Of a stretch of DNA of 64,000 bases, positions 33,952 through 42,731 are shown piece after piece. This DNA comes from JAVJUS01 sp040220455 (lineage in GTDB: Bacteria; Pseudomonadota; Alphaproteobacteria; DSM-16000; Inquilinaceae), in the NCBI GenBank assembly GCA_040220455.1, contig JAVJUS010000107.1, forward strand, positions 62,001 through 126,000. Reading direction: 5' to 3'. The translations under genes were made by a program, and so were the position numbers. Numbering within the stretch: the stretch's first letter is position 1; each line of letters begins with the position of its first letter. A model generated the notes under the pieces. That model was not told the origin of the DNA. It saw only the letters and a list, made by a program, of their open reading frames with translations, and made no database searches.

Positions 33952-34940
33952 GCCTCGAGCCCGAAGAATTCCGCGGCCGTGCCGGCCTTGATGCGCGCGC
34001 GGTCGGCCGGGCTCAGCCGCGCGCACCGGTCGATCAGGCCGGCCGGGTCGGTGTCGCCCATGTCGAAGGGGTAGTCGCTGCCCATCATCACCCGGTCGAC
34101 CCCGACCAGGTCGACCAGCGTCTCTACATGGTCGGGGCGGAAGACGCAGGTGTCGTACCACAGCCGGTCCAGATAGGCCGAGGGCGGCTCCGCGCAGCAG
34201 CGCCGGACCTCCGGCCGGACCCGCCAGGCATGGTCGAAGCGCCCGATATAGAACGGCGCGAAGCCGCCGCCATGGGCGATGTAGACCTTCAGCCCGGGAT
34301 GGCGGTCGAGGACGCCGCCGAAGACCAGGTGGTTGAAGGCGATCGTCTCCTCCAGCGGCTGGGCCAGGCTGTTGACCATGAAGTACGGCCCCAGTCGCTG
34401 GCCGTGGGAGAAGCCCAGCGGATGGATCATCAGCCCGACGCCGAGCTTGGCCAACGCGGCGTAGAGCGGGTCGAGGGAGGGGTCGGACAGCTCCCGGTCG
34501 AGGACCCGGGTGTCGATCTGGAAGCCGCGCAGGCCGAGATCGCCGACCCCGCGCTCGGCCTCCGCGACGGCGGCGTCGGTGTCGGTCATCGGCAGGGTGC
34601 CGAGGCCGGTGAAGCGGCCCGGATCGCCGGCGACCAGGGCCGCGACCGTGTCGTTCTGCGCGCGGGAGATCTCGATCAGCAGGTCGCGCGGCGCCCAGTA
34701 GTGCTGCTGGCCCGGCGCCGGCGCGACGATCTGTCGGTCGACGCCCATCGCCGCCATGTCCGCCCGGCGGCGGTCGGGATCGGTGAACTTGACCCCCAGC
34801 TCGGGCGCCTGCTCGGCGTCGCGGGCCTTGCTCTCCGGCGTCATGTCGCGCTGGTAGGGCACGCTGTCCGGCCCGATCGCGTCGGCGACCATGGCGTTGA
34901 CGGCCGGGCAGATGGTGTGGGTGTGGCAGTCGATGACCAT
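33948..34940 (-). CDS. ACMSD-like metal-dependent hydrolase
   Basis: A 330-residue amidohydrolase-2 family protein. It begins MVIDCHTHTICP (metal His pair), and continues with VGLMIHPLGF, KVYIAHGGGFAPF and VMMGSDYPFDMG, the metal and catalytic blocks of ACMSD and related decarboxylases/hydrolases. A complete set of ligands is present. It sits 14 bases after the OsmC gene and its stop overlaps the start of the Mo-hydroxylase gene by four bases. Probably a ring-cleavage or decarboxylation step. Confidence 0.9.
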   Translation of the reverse strand: MVIDCHTHTICPAVNAMVADAIGPDSVPYQRDMTPESKARDAEQAPELGVKFTDPDRRRADMAAMGVDRQIVAPAPGQQHYWAPRDLLIEISRAQNDTVAALVAGDPGRFTGLGTLPMTDTDAAVAEAERGVGDLGLRGFQIDTRVLDRELSDPSLDPLYAALAKLGVGLMIHPLGFSHGQRLGPYFMVNSLAQPLEETIAFNHLVFGGVLDRHPGLKVYIAHGGGFAPFYIGRFDHAWRVRPEVRRCCAEPPSAYLDRLWYDTCVFRPDHVETLVDLVGVDRVMMGSDYPFDMGDTDPAGLIDRCARLSPADRARIKAGTAAEFFGLEA

Positions 34941-34954
34941 GACGGGCGGCGGGC

Positions 34955-35413
34955 TCAGTCGACCAGGGTCCAGCGCTGCACGATCTCCGTGCCGGCGCCG
35001 CGCAGGATCACCGACATCGGGCAGCGCTGCTCCAGTTCTTCGCGGAAGTCGGCGAGCGCATCCTCGTCCATCGTCGTCTTCGCGGTGATGTCGAGCTCGA
35101 TGCGCGGGAAGGGCACGGGCACGTCGGCTCGGCGGTCGATCCCGCGATGGTCGAGATGGCCGACGCAGGCGAGCTTCTCGAAGGCCAGCGGCACGCCGCG
35201 CTCGTGCGCGATGCGCCGGGCGATGACGTGGGTGCAGCTCATCAGCGCGCCCAGCATGGTCTCCAGCGGCGTGGGGCCGACATCGGTGCCGTGGCGCGAC
35301 GGCGGCTCGTCGACGACGAAGGAATGATCGCGGGCGCGGATCTCGGTCAGGCTCATGGTCGGGCAATGGGCCTCGAGCGTGACCTTCATCAGCTTGTGCT
35401 TGACGGTGACCAT
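34955..35413 (-). CDS. OsmC/Ohr-family protein
   Basis: A 152-residue OsmC-like protein. The two redox-type cysteines sit in the expected places: ALMSCTHVIARR and LEQRCPMSVILR. The pattern LTEIRARDHSFVVDEP plus PTPLETMLGALM is typical of OsmC. Such proteins reduce organic hydroperoxides or, in some operons, take part in thiol-dependent chemistry. Start 35413 (MVTVKH) is likely; MRESP slightly upstream is possible, and neither has a clear ribosome-binding site. Its place among hydrolases suggests a pathway role or detoxification of a reactive intermediate. Confidence 0.85.
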   Translation of the reverse strand: MVTVKHKLMKVTLEAHCPTMSLTEIRARDHSFVVDEPPSRHGTDVGPTPLETMLGALMSCTHVIARRIAHERGVPLAFEKLACVGHLDHRGIDRRADVPVPFPRIELDITAKTTMDEDALADFREELEQRCPMSVILRGAGTEIVQRWTLVD

Positions 35414-35472
35414 GGCGGGGCTTTCGCGCATCGGAAGGGGCGGGCGGAGCGGGACGCCGGCCGCGCGGCGGG

Positions 35473-36123
35473 TCAGGCCACGGCGCACGACGGGCCCTGG
35501 AGGCCCAGCGCCATGATCTCGTCCGTCGTCAGCGTCCAGCCGAAGGCGGTGCGGATGCACAGCAGCCCCGCCTCGTGCAGCGCCGGGCCGTCCATCGTCT
35601 CGACGCAGTCGATCGCCACGATCACCGCGTAGTCCCGGACGTTCGCCGCCGTCGCGGTGGCCAGCACGCAGGAGTTCGTGTTGACCCCGGTCAGGATCAC
35701 CGTGTTGATCCCGTGCGCCTTCAGGTGGAAGTCCAGGTCCGTCGCGACGAAGCAGTCGTAGCGCTTCTTGGTGTCGACCACCCGGTCGCGCGCCGGGTCG
35801 TGCAGGCCCGGCATGATCGTGCAGCCGGGCATGCCGTCGAGATTGTGTCGCAGAACGTTCTTGCGGGTCGCGTTCGGATCCTCCGCCCGGGTCCGCCAGA
35901 ACGGGTTCACCCGGATCTCCTCGCTGTCGCGGTAGCGGGTGACCTGGTGGACGACCGGGATGCCGACCCCGCGCGCCCAGTCGAACAGCCGCTTGTTGGC
36001 GGCGACGACCCGATCGGCGATGTCGGCGGCGACCGGCATGGTCGCCACCTCGGGATCCAGGTGGCCGCGATGGCAGTCGATCGCGACGATCGCCGCGCGG
36101 GGCGTGTCCACACCCAGGTTCAT
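35473..36123 (-). CDS. Isochorismatase-family cysteine hydrolase
   Basis: A 216-residue cysteine hydrolase of the isochorismatase fold. The catalytic Asp is in AIVAIDCHRGHLD, a Lys/Asp segment follows near TDLDF, and the nucleophile is the Cys in GVNTNSCVLATATAA. Homologues act on C-N bonds, such as nicotinamidase, biuret hydrolase, N-carbamoylsarcosine amidase and maleamate amidase. ATG 36123 follows GGAGAGGAG. In an operon with an amidase and deacetylase, it could finish the release of ammonia from an acyclic amide. Confidence 0.9.
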   Translation of the reverse strand: MNLGVDTPRAAIVAIDCHRGHLDPEVATMPVAADIADRVVAANKRLFDWARGVGIPVVHQVTRYRDSEEIRVNPFWRTRAEDPNATRKNVLRHNLDGMPGCTIMPGLHDPARDRVVDTKKRYDCFVATDLDFHLKAHGINTVILTGVNTNSCVLATATAANVRDYAVIVAIDCVETMDGPALHEAGLLCIRTAFGWTLTTDEIMALGLQGPSCAVA

Positions 36124-36180
36124 CTCTCGTCTCCTCTCCGGCCCGTCCCGCCTTGCACGACAGGGGGCCGGCATCGGGTG

Positions 36181-37413
36181 TCAAATCAGCGTATTCCAGC
36201 CGGTCTTCAGCAGCGCGCCCTGATCGATGCCGAAGACGTCGGCGAGCCAGTCGGCCAGCAGTTCCTGGCCCAGCGTCGGGTTGTCGTGCTGGCAGTGCTC
36301 GGCCCCGGTCTCCTCGGGGTCGACGATGCGCAAGGTCGCGTCGACGCCGTTGGCGACCGCGTGGTCGTAGGTCTGGCGCGCGGCGGCGACGGTCAGGACG
36401 TCGTGGCCGCCGTGCAGGACCAGATAGGGGCACTTCATGTGCGCCAGATGGCCCTCCAGCTCGAAGTCGCGGGCGTTGGCCATGGCCTCCTTCATGGTGG
36501 CGGCCCCCATGACCCACTTGATGTGCATGGCGAGCCCGAAGCTCTCGTCCTTGTCGCCCCACATCTGCGGCACCGACCAGATCGCGCCGTGGGAGATGCA
36601 GGCCGCCAGCCGCGGCTCGTAGCAGCCCGCCCGCGCGGCGTAGTAGCCGCCCATGGAGGAGCCGCAGACGCCGATCCGCGCGGTGTCGACGTCGTCCCGG
36701 CCTTCCAGCCAGTCGATGCAGGCGCCGACCGGCACCTCGGTGTCGTGGCGCGCGGGCAGGCCGTGCCGGCGCAGGGTGCCGCCCTGTCCCGGCAGGTCGA
36801 CCATGAGGACCGAGATGCCCCGCTGCAGCGCCCCGTGGGCCTGCATGAACCACATCTCGTCCTTGATCGAGTCGAGCCCGCCGAAGCAGATCAGCACCGG
36901 CAGCCTGTCGCCCGGGAAGGGCGCGCGCACGAAGTAGCCGCAGATCGGCTTACCCGGCTCGTAGGGGATGTCGACGATCTCGCCCGGCGGGTTCAGCCGC
37001 GCCAGGAAGCGGTGGCTGCACGCCTCCATCCGCTCGAAGGTCGGCAGGCGGCGGGGATCGTCCGACGCCAGGTAGAACTCCGCCTGACGGTAGTAGTCGG
37101 CGGCGCGCAGGAAGCAGTTCATCGCCGTGCGGACATGGCCCGCGCGCTCCTCGGCCAGACCCCGGTCCCAGTTGCGGTCGGCGATGCGCCGCCACTCGTC
37201 GTGCCAGCTCTCGTAGTCGCCGGGGGTCATGCGCGAGGCCGCCTGGAAGACCTCCGAGACGGCGCCGCCGCCTTCCTGCGTCTCGCCCAGGCCGCGACGG
37301 AACTGGTAGGTGAACCAGGGGTGCTCCGGCCAGTGGTGCCAGCCCATGGGCTCGTAGTGGGGGCTGCGATCCTCGCTGATCTGCTCGATCGCGTTTTCCT
37401 CGACCGTGGCCAT
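36181..37413 (-). CDS. Alpha/beta hydrolase resembling 2,6-dihydroxypseudooxynicotine hydrolase
   Basis: A 410-residue protein with a helical N-terminal cap region (1-150) and a C-terminal alpha/beta hydrolase domain. The nucleophile elbow is GSSMGG (Ser253), the acid is Asp338 (LHGGHDVLT) and the base His373 (GAEHCQHD). The two-part layout with a long cap matches the FrsA/DHPON hydrolase group, which cleaves C-C bonds in nicotine breakdown. The substrate here is open. It lies between the amidase and the cysteine hydrolase on one transcript. Confidence 0.85.
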   Translation of the reverse strand: MATVEENAIEQISEDRSPHYEPMGWHHWPEHPWFTYQFRRGLGETQEGGGAVSEVFQAASRMTPGDYESWHDEWRRIADRNWDRGLAEERAGHVRTAMNCFLRAADYYRQAEFYLASDDPRRLPTFERMEACSHRFLARLNPPGEIVDIPYEPGKPICGYFVRAPFPGDRLPVLICFGGLDSIKDEMWFMQAHGALQRGISVLMVDLPGQGGTLRRHGLPARHDTEVPVGACIDWLEGRDDVDTARIGVCGSSMGGYYAARAGCYEPRLAACISHGAIWSVPQMWGDKDESFGLAMHIKWVMGAATMKEAMANARDFELEGHLAHMKCPYLVLHGGHDVLTVAAARQTYDHAVANGVDATLRIVDPEETGAEHCQHDNPTLGQELLADWLADVFGIDQGALLKTGWNTLI

Positions 37414-37438
37414 GGCTTCTACTCCCTGTCGGATCGTC

Positions 37439-39067
37439 TCATCGGGCGAGCGGCGGGCGCCGCGTGTGCGAGTCGTCGTGTCGCTGGAAGGCGTCGGCGA
37501 CCGAGATCAGCCGGGCCTCGTCGAACGGCCGGCCGACGAGCTGGAACGCGATCGGCAGGCCGGCGTCGTCCCGCCCGCACGGCGCGACCAGCGCCGGCAG
37601 GCCCAGATAGTTGATGCCGCGCGTCGCGCGGGTGACGTGCCCGATGACGGCGGCGACGGCCTCCGGATCGTCGGCCGGGTGGGGGGCCGTGGTCTCCGCG
37701 ATGGTCGGCACCTCGCGCGGGATCGCCGGTATCAGCGCCAGGTCCGCCTCGCCGATGCAGGCCGCCAGCCAGGCCTCGCGCACCGGCCGGCGCAGGCGAA
37801 GCGCATTGGCGTAGAGCGTCGCGGGGTAAGCGAGGCCGGGCTCCAGCCGATCGCGCACCTGCCGGCCGATCGCCGGCCCGCGGGCCGCGAATTCGGGGCC
37901 GAGCCGGCTCGACGCCTCGACCGAGAGCACGAGATGGGCGAGCGCGTTGACCAGCGCCATGTCCGGCGGCGCCGTGGCGACCAGCCGGGCCCCCGCCTCG
38001 GCGAGGTGGTCCTTGACCCTGTCGAGCGCGGCGGCGACCGACGGGCTCACCTGCTCGGCGTAGTAGCCGCCGGGCACGGCGACGGTGACGCCCGACAGGT
38101 CGCCGGTCAGGTCCGGCGCGGCGAAGCCGACGGGCGCGGCGGTCGGGTCGGCCGGGTCGGCGCCGGCCAGGATCTGCAGCGCCAGCGCGCAGTCCCGGGC
38201 CGAGCGGGCGATCGGGCCGACACAGTCGAGGGTCGAGGACAGGGGCCAGACGCCGCCGCGGCCGATCCGACCGGCGGTGGGCTTCAGCCCGGTCAGCCCG
38301 CACATCGCCGCCGGATGGCGCACCGAGCCCCCGGTGTCCGTACCCAGCGCCAGCGGCACGTAGCCGGCCGCCACGGCGATCGCGGATCCGCTCGACGAGC
38401 CGCCGGGCACGTGGTCGGCGCTCCACGGATTGCGCGGATGGGCGGTATGGGCGTTGAGGCCGGTCGGGCTCATGGCGAACTCGGCCATCGCAAGGCGGCC
38501 GATATCGATTCCGTTGGCGCCGTCGAGCCGGCCGAGCACGCTCGCGGTCACCTCCGGGACGTGGCCCGCCCGCATGGCCGCCCCGCATTCAGCCGGCCGT
38601 CCGGCGCGGTAGAACAGGTCCTTGCGGGCATAGGGCGCGCCTGCCATGGCCCCGCGATCGGCGGCGCGGCGGCGGTCGAGCTCGCGCGCCCGGGCGCGCG
38701 CCGGACCCGCCTCGAGCGCGACGATGGCGCCGAGTTCGGCATCGCGCGCATTGACCGCGTCGATCGCCGCCTCGACCAGCGCACTCGGCCGCGTCGTGCC
38801 GGTAAGGAGATCGTGCACGGTGTCGACGAGATCGCCGATGCCGCGGTGTTCGTAGCCCGGTCGCTCGACCGGGGGGCCGGGCGCCGGCGCGGTCACCGGC
38901 GGCCGACCGGGCGCCAAGGGCTCCGGCTCGGCCTCGTCGGGCAGGGCGGCGGCCGCGGCGGAGACCCGCTCGATCGTGTCGGCGATCAGCCCGCCATACC
39001 GACACAGGGCCCCGGCGTCCGGCTCGAAGCCGGCCAGGCGCGCAATCGTCGCGGCGCCGTCAGCCAT
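37439..39067 (-). CDS. Amidase-signature enzyme with N-terminal AtzG-like segment
   Basis: This amidase has the Ser-cisSer-Lys triad: Lys149 (YARKDLF), cis-Ser within GGSSSGS (222-228) and nucleophile Ser248 (TDTGGSVR). Residues 1-58 form a separate helical region (MADGAATIARLAGF, then IADTIERVSAAAAALPDEAEP) that resembles AtzG/DUF4089, the small partner of AtzE amidases that is normally a separate gene. ATG 39067 overlaps the preceding stop by eight bases; 39097 is an alternative. It would hydrolyse an amide or ureide such as a carbamoyl group. Confidence 0.87.
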   Translation of the reverse strand: MADGAATIARLAGFEPDAGALCRYGGLIADTIERVSAAAAALPDEAEPEPLAPGRPPVTAPAPGPPVERPGYEHRGIGDLVDTVHDLLTGTTRPSALVEAAIDAVNARDAELGAIVALEAGPARARARELDRRRAADRGAMAGAPYARKDLFYRAGRPAECGAAMRAGHVPEVTASVLGRLDGANGIDIGRLAMAEFAMSPTGLNAHTAHPRNPWSADHVPGGSSSGSAIAVAAGYVPLALGTDTGGSVRHPAAMCGLTGLKPTAGRIGRGGVWPLSSTLDCVGPIARSARDCALALQILAGADPADPTAAPVGFAAPDLTGDLSGVTVAVPGGYYAEQVSPSVAAALDRVKDHLAEAGARLVATAPPDMALVNALAHLVLSVEASSRLGPEFAARGPAIGRQVRDRLEPGLAYPATLYANALRLRRPVREAWLAACIGEADLALIPAIPREVPTIAETTAPHPADDPEAVAAVIGHVTRATRGINYLGLPALVAPCGRDDAGLPIAFQLVGRPFDEARLISVADAFQRHDDSHTRRPPLAR

Positions 39068-39947
39068 CGACCGCGCCGGTTCCGCGGAACCAGTCATGGA
39101 TCTGCGCGCCGGTCCAGAACGCGACGCCCGGCTTGCCGGCCATGTATTCGAAGATCTTCTCGAAGTAGCGGATGCGATGAGGCACGCCGCTGATATACGG
39201 GTGGACGGCGACCGACAGGAACTTGGCGCGGTCGGCGCTTTCCTCGTACAGACGGTCGAACTGGTCGATGACGCGGCGGGCGAAGTATTCCGATTCGTGG
39301 TGTTGGACGATCATCATCGGGATGTCGTTGAGCTCCACGGTATAGGGCAGGGTGACCAGCGGTCCGTTCTCGGTGGTCAGGACGCAGGGCTCGTCGTCGA
39401 GCACGAAGTCGCCGCAGTAGCGCACGCCGTGCCGGGTCAGGATGTCCGGGGTGTCGAGGGTCTCGGTCAGCCCGGGGCCGAGCCAGCCGATCGGGCGCTT
39501 GCCGGTGAAGCGCTCGCAGATGTCGAGCGACTTGGCGATCGTCGCTTCCTGGTCCTCGAGTTGATGGGTCGGCATCTGGATGTAGGAGTGGCCCATGAAC
39601 TCCCAGCCCGCGTCGCGTGCGGCGGCGGCGACCCGCTCGTAGCGCTCGCAGACTCCGGCGTTGATCGACAGGGTCGGCGTGACGCCCATCCGGTCGAGCG
39701 CGGCCTTGAGGCGCCAGAAGCCGACGCGCATGCCGTATTCGTGCCAGGCCCAGTTGGGGATGTCGGGCACGACCATCTGGCCGTTGGGCGCGGGCAGGAT
39801 CTGGCGCGCCATCGGGCGCTCGATCTCCCAGACCTCCAGGTTGACGATCGGCCAGACCACCAGGCGGACGCCCTCCGGCAGCGACAGCGGCGGCCGGTCG
39901 ACGATGGCCGAGTAGGCAAGCCTGTCACCGGGGTTCGTCTCCGCCAT
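39060..39947 (-). CDS. Polysaccharide-deacetylase-family protein (PuuE-like)
   Basis: A 295-residue NodB-fold protein of the same subgroup as the 13797-14699 protein, with blocks LAYSAIVDRPPLSLPEG, NWAWHEYGMRVGFWR, IGWLGPGLTETLDT and HPYISGVPHR. The canonical TFDD metal motif is again replaced (VNLEV). Members hydrolyse small cyclic or N-formyl amides such as allantoin. ATG 39947 has CAGGAG at nine bases. It is the first gene of the operon that runs to 31648 and so probably opens the pathway. Confidence 0.87.
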   Translation of the reverse strand: MAETNPGDRLAYSAIVDRPPLSLPEGVRLVVWPIVNLEVWEIERPMARQILPAPNGQMVVPDIPNWAWHEYGMRVGFWRLKAALDRMGVTPTLSINAGVCERYERVAAAARDAGWEFMGHSYIQMPTHQLEDQEATIAKSLDICERFTGKRPIGWLGPGLTETLDTPDILTRHGVRYCGDFVLDDEPCVLTTENGPLVTLPYTVELNDIPMMIVQHHESEYFARRVIDQFDRLYEESADRAKFLSVAVHPYISGVPHRIRYFEKIFEYMAGKPGVAFWTGAQIHDWFRGTGAVDG

Positions 39948-40067
39948 CCTCGACTCCTGATCCGCGGGTTCCTCGGGCGTCCAGCGGCCGCGTGGCCCCG
40001 GCCGTGCGACGGGGCGCGCCGGACCGATCCGCGTCCGAAAGGTCGCTAGATTGAGCCGCCAACTTGA

Positions 40068-40082
40068 TTTATTGTCAATAAA
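40068..40082. promoter_or_regulatory. Perfect palindrome TTTATTG-T-CAATAAA, candidate operator
   Basis: Seven-base arms mirror around one T in the divergent gap between the deacetylase (start 39947) and the XRE-cupin regulator (start 40159). It is the strongest symmetric element of the AT-rich part and a plausible regulator site for both directions. Confidence 0.55.
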
Positions 40083-40158
40083 GTTTGCTGCATCGATGCC
40101 GCTCTGGTGGCAAGGGCGCTATAGTGCCGGCACGGTGTATGGCGGAGGATCGGACACC

Positions 40159-40758
40159 ATGAGCGTGAACGCGGATGCCGAGGATCCGGACAGCGAGGAC
40201 GATATCGCGGTCGGCGCGCGGTTGCGCCAGCTCCGCCTGCGCGCCGGCTTCCGGCTCAAGGACGTGGCCGAGCGCGCGCATTGCTCGGAGAGCATGCTGT
40301 CCAAGATCGAGAACGGGCAGGTCAGCCCGTCGATCAACATGCTCCACCGCATCACGCGGATCCTGGGCACCAATATCGGCACACTCTTCTCCACGCCCGA
40401 TCACGGCGCGCCCTTCGTCCATCGCCAGGGCCGCCGCCCGACGCTGATCCAGGACAAGCTGCGCCGGGGCAGCGGCATCATCCTGGAATCCCTGACGCCG
40501 TTCGAAATCGGCGGCCTGCTGCAGGCCCAGCTCCACCTGGTCGAGCCCGGCGGCGCCAGCGACGGGCTGATCCAGCACGAGGGCGAGGAGGTCGGCTACG
40601 TCGTCGAGGGCACGATCGAGCTGACCGTCGACGACCAGGTGGTGGTCGTCCACGCCGGCGATTCCTTTTTCTTCGCGTCCAAGCGGCCGCACGGCTACCG
40701 CAATATCGGCGCCGGCGCGGCGCGCGTCGTCTGGGTCAACTCCCCGCCGACCTATTGA
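40159..40758 (+). CDS. XRE-family transcriptional regulator with cupin domain
   Basis: A 199-residue protein with an N-terminal helix-turn-helix of the XRE type (RLRQLRLRAGF, LKDVAERAHCSESMLSKIE; about residues 20-75) and a C-terminal cupin beta barrel (GLIQHEGEEVGYVVEGTIE, HAGDSFFFASKRPHGYRN). This architecture is found in PuuR and similar regulators that sense small amines. ATG 40159 is chosen because GGAGGA precedes it; the open frame begins at 40051. It lies between the divergent hydrolase operon F and the TRAP transporter, and probably controls one or both. Confidence 0.9.
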   Translation: MSVNADAEDPDSEDDIAVGARLRQLRLRAGFRLKDVAERAHCSESMLSKIENGQVSPSINMLHRITRILGTNIGTLFSTPDHGAPFVHRQGRRPTLIQDKLRRGSGIILESLTPFEIGGLLQAQLHLVEPGGASDGLIQHEGEEVGYVVEGTIELTVDDQVVVVHAGDSFFFASKRPHGYRNIGAGAARVVWVNSPPTY

Positions 40759-40900
40759 CCGGCTGCCGGCCCGGCTCGCGGGCCGGGCGCCGTGATCGTC
40801 GCCATCGCCTCCCTGTCCGAGACGGCGCCTGCTCGGCGCCCGTCCCGCCGGGCCGGGCCCGCCCGAGACCGCGGCGCGACTCGGCCGTGTCAAGTATCGC

Positions 40901-40927
40901 TTGACAGGGCGAAAGCGGCTTTATCAT
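40901..40927 (+). promoter_or_regulatory. Candidate promoter for the TRAP operon with adjacent inverted repeat
   Basis: TTGACA (40901-40906) and TATCAT (40922-40927) are 15 bases apart, slightly short. CTTTA (40919-40923) and TAAAG (40931-40935) form an inverted repeat across the -10 region, which could be an operator for the neighbouring XRE-cupin protein. Confidence 0.4.
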
Positions 40928-41021
40928 CATTAAAGTAACTTGAAGAATGCTCGGACCGTTCCGGCCCGCCGCGGCCGCGTGCGCGAACCGACGCCCCTTA
41001 TCGAACAGCGGAGACAGGACG

Positions 41022-42044
41022 ATGAACCGATTGGTGGTGCTCACATCGGCCGTGGCGCTGGCCACGGGTCTCGCGGCGGTCGGCCCGGACGGCGCCGGCG
41101 CCCAGGAGCAGGTGCTCAAGATCGCCCATGTGCTGCCGGCCGGCGATCCCCGCGATCTCGGCGCGCGCAAGATCGAGGAGCTGGTCGAGGCCGACGACCG
41201 CTGCGCGATGGACGTGCAGGTCTATCCGAGCGGCCAGCTCGGCATGTTCAAGGACATCAACGAGGGCGTCCAGTTCGGCTCGATCGAGATGAGCGTCATG
41301 CCGGCCTCCTACATCGTCGGCACCGAGCCGCTGTTCGGCGTCTTCGACTTCCCGTTCTTCTGGCCGATGGAGGTCGACGAGCTGCTCCAGCTCCACAAGG
41401 GCGAGGCGATGGCCATGCTCGGCAGCGAGATGGAGAAGCACAGCATGGTGATGCTGGATGTCTGGCACACCGGCTACAAGCAGTGGACCGGCAACCGGCC
41501 GCTCGACACGCTGGCGGCCTACGAGGGCCAGGTCTCTCGCGTCATGCCCTCGCCGATCCTGGCCGAGCAGCAGAAGGCGCTGGGCCTGACCCCGGTCACC
41601 ATGCCCTTCCCGGAGACCTACAGCGCGCTCCAGTCCGGCGCCATCGACGCCCAGGAGAACCCGAACCCGACCTCCTGGAACATGAAGTTCCACGAGGTCC
41701 AGTCGCACCTGACGCTCACCTACCACGGCAATCTCGACCAGGTGATCCTGGTCAACAAGCCCTGGTGGGACGGGCTGAGCGAGGACTGCCGGGCCGCCGT
41801 CATGGACGCCATGCCGGAGGCCAACAACGTCACGCTGACCGAGACCATGGCCCAGGAAGAGCAGGCCATGGCCGACTTCGAGGAGGAAGGCCTGACCATC
41901 GTCGAGGTCGACCCGGCCGAGCGCGAGCAGATGCGGGAGTCGGTGCTGCCGCCGGTCATGGACTTCTACTTCGCCGAGAACGGCGACCGGGGCCGGGAGA
42001 TCGTCGAGGCCTTCCAGGCCGAGATCGCCGAGCTCGAGGGCTGA
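41022..42044 (+). CDS. dctP: TRAP transporter substrate-binding protein DctP
   Basis: A 340-residue periplasmic protein with a Sec signal peptide (MNRLVVLTSAVALATGLAAV, cleavage near AGAQ). The TRAP DctP layout is seen in LKIAHVLPAGDPRD and VQVYPSGQLGMFKDI, with the conserved organic-acid Arg plausible at RVMPSP and the ligand segment ALQSGAIDAQENP. ATG 41022 is preferred over 40947 since it directly precedes the signal. It feeds a DctQ/DctM pair driven by the sodium gradient. Typical ligands are organic acids, including aromatic and sialic acids. Confidence 0.93.
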   Translation: MNRLVVLTSAVALATGLAAVGPDGAGAQEQVLKIAHVLPAGDPRDLGARKIEELVEADDRCAMDVQVYPSGQLGMFKDINEGVQFGSIEMSVMPASYIVGTEPLFGVFDFPFFWPMEVDELLQLHKGEAMAMLGSEMEKHSMVMLDVWHTGYKQWTGNRPLDTLAAYEGQVSRVMPSPILAEQQKALGLTPVTMPFPETYSALQSGAIDAQENPNPTSWNMKFHEVQSHLTLTYHGNLDQVILVNKPWWDGLSEDCRAAVMDAMPEANNVTLTETMAQEEQAMADFEEEGLTIVEVDPAEREQMRESVLPPVMDFYFAENGDRGREIVEAFQAEIAELEG

Positions 42045-42143
42045 GGCCGCCCGCCGGCCGGTGTCGCGTCGCGCCCGCCGCGGCGCGGCGCCGGTCGTCG
42101 GCGACCGACCCTTCCCCTCCACCCGAGCGCCGGAGACCTGGCC

Positions 42144-42731
42144 ATGGCCTCGGCTCGCCCCCATTCCGGCGGCAATCCCGTCGTGCGCGCCCTGGCGCTC
42201 GTCGACGCGGCGGTGGGCTGGGTCGCCGGCCTCGCCATGCTGGCCGTGGTCGCCACGATCTTCGTCAACGCCAGCGGCCGATACCTGATCGGGTTCTCCT
42301 TCCTCGGTGGAGAGGAGCTGGCCCGTCTGCTGACCGTCTGGATCACCTTCGTCGGCGCCTACATCATGGTCCGGCGCGACGGCCATGTGAGCATCGACCT
42401 GGCGCTGCGCGTCATGACGCCGGGCCTCCAGCGCGCCGCGCGCGGAGCTGTCGGCGTCGTCGGCGTGGCGACGATGACCTATCTGGCCTGGACCGCCTGG
42501 CAGCTCTGCGCCTTCAGCTTCGGCACCGGCCAGACGGGCACGACGCTGCCGGTGCCGCGGGCGCTGTTCTTCCTGCCGGTGCTGGTCGGCGCCGTCCTGA
42601 TGGGCATCGCCTTCGCGGAGAAGGTGGTGCGCGCGGTGACCGGCACGCTCGAGCCGCTGCCGGCCCTCGCCGAGGAAGCGGCGGCCGCTACGGGCGGCCT
42701 CGACGGCCCCGACGGCGGGGAGGCCCGCTGA
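42144..42731 (+). CDS. dctQ: TRAP transporter small permease DctQ
   Basis: A 195-residue protein with four hydrophobic helices and the family block LLTVWITFVGAYIMVRRDGHVSIDL near residue 60. It is the small membrane subunit of the TRAP transporter. Its stop shares one base with the ATG of dctM (TGATG). The C-terminal tail after the last helix is Ala/Glu-rich. Confidence 0.9.
   Translation: MASARPHSGGNPVVRALALVDAAVGWVAGLAMLAVVATIFVNASGRYLIGFSFLGGEELARLLTVWITFVGAYIMVRRDGHVSIDLALRVMTPGLQRAARGAVGVVGVATMTYLAWTAWQLCAFSFGTGQTGTTLPVPRALFFLPVLVGAVLMGIAFAEKVVRAVTGTLEPLPALAEEAAAATGGLDGPDGGEAR

Noticed and set aside
30883..34074. 1063-codon open frame on the plus strand
   Set aside because: It runs across the shared end of two convergent genes and is Arg/Gly-rich without motifs. 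The amidohydrolase and the Mo-hydroxylase frames explain the sequence.
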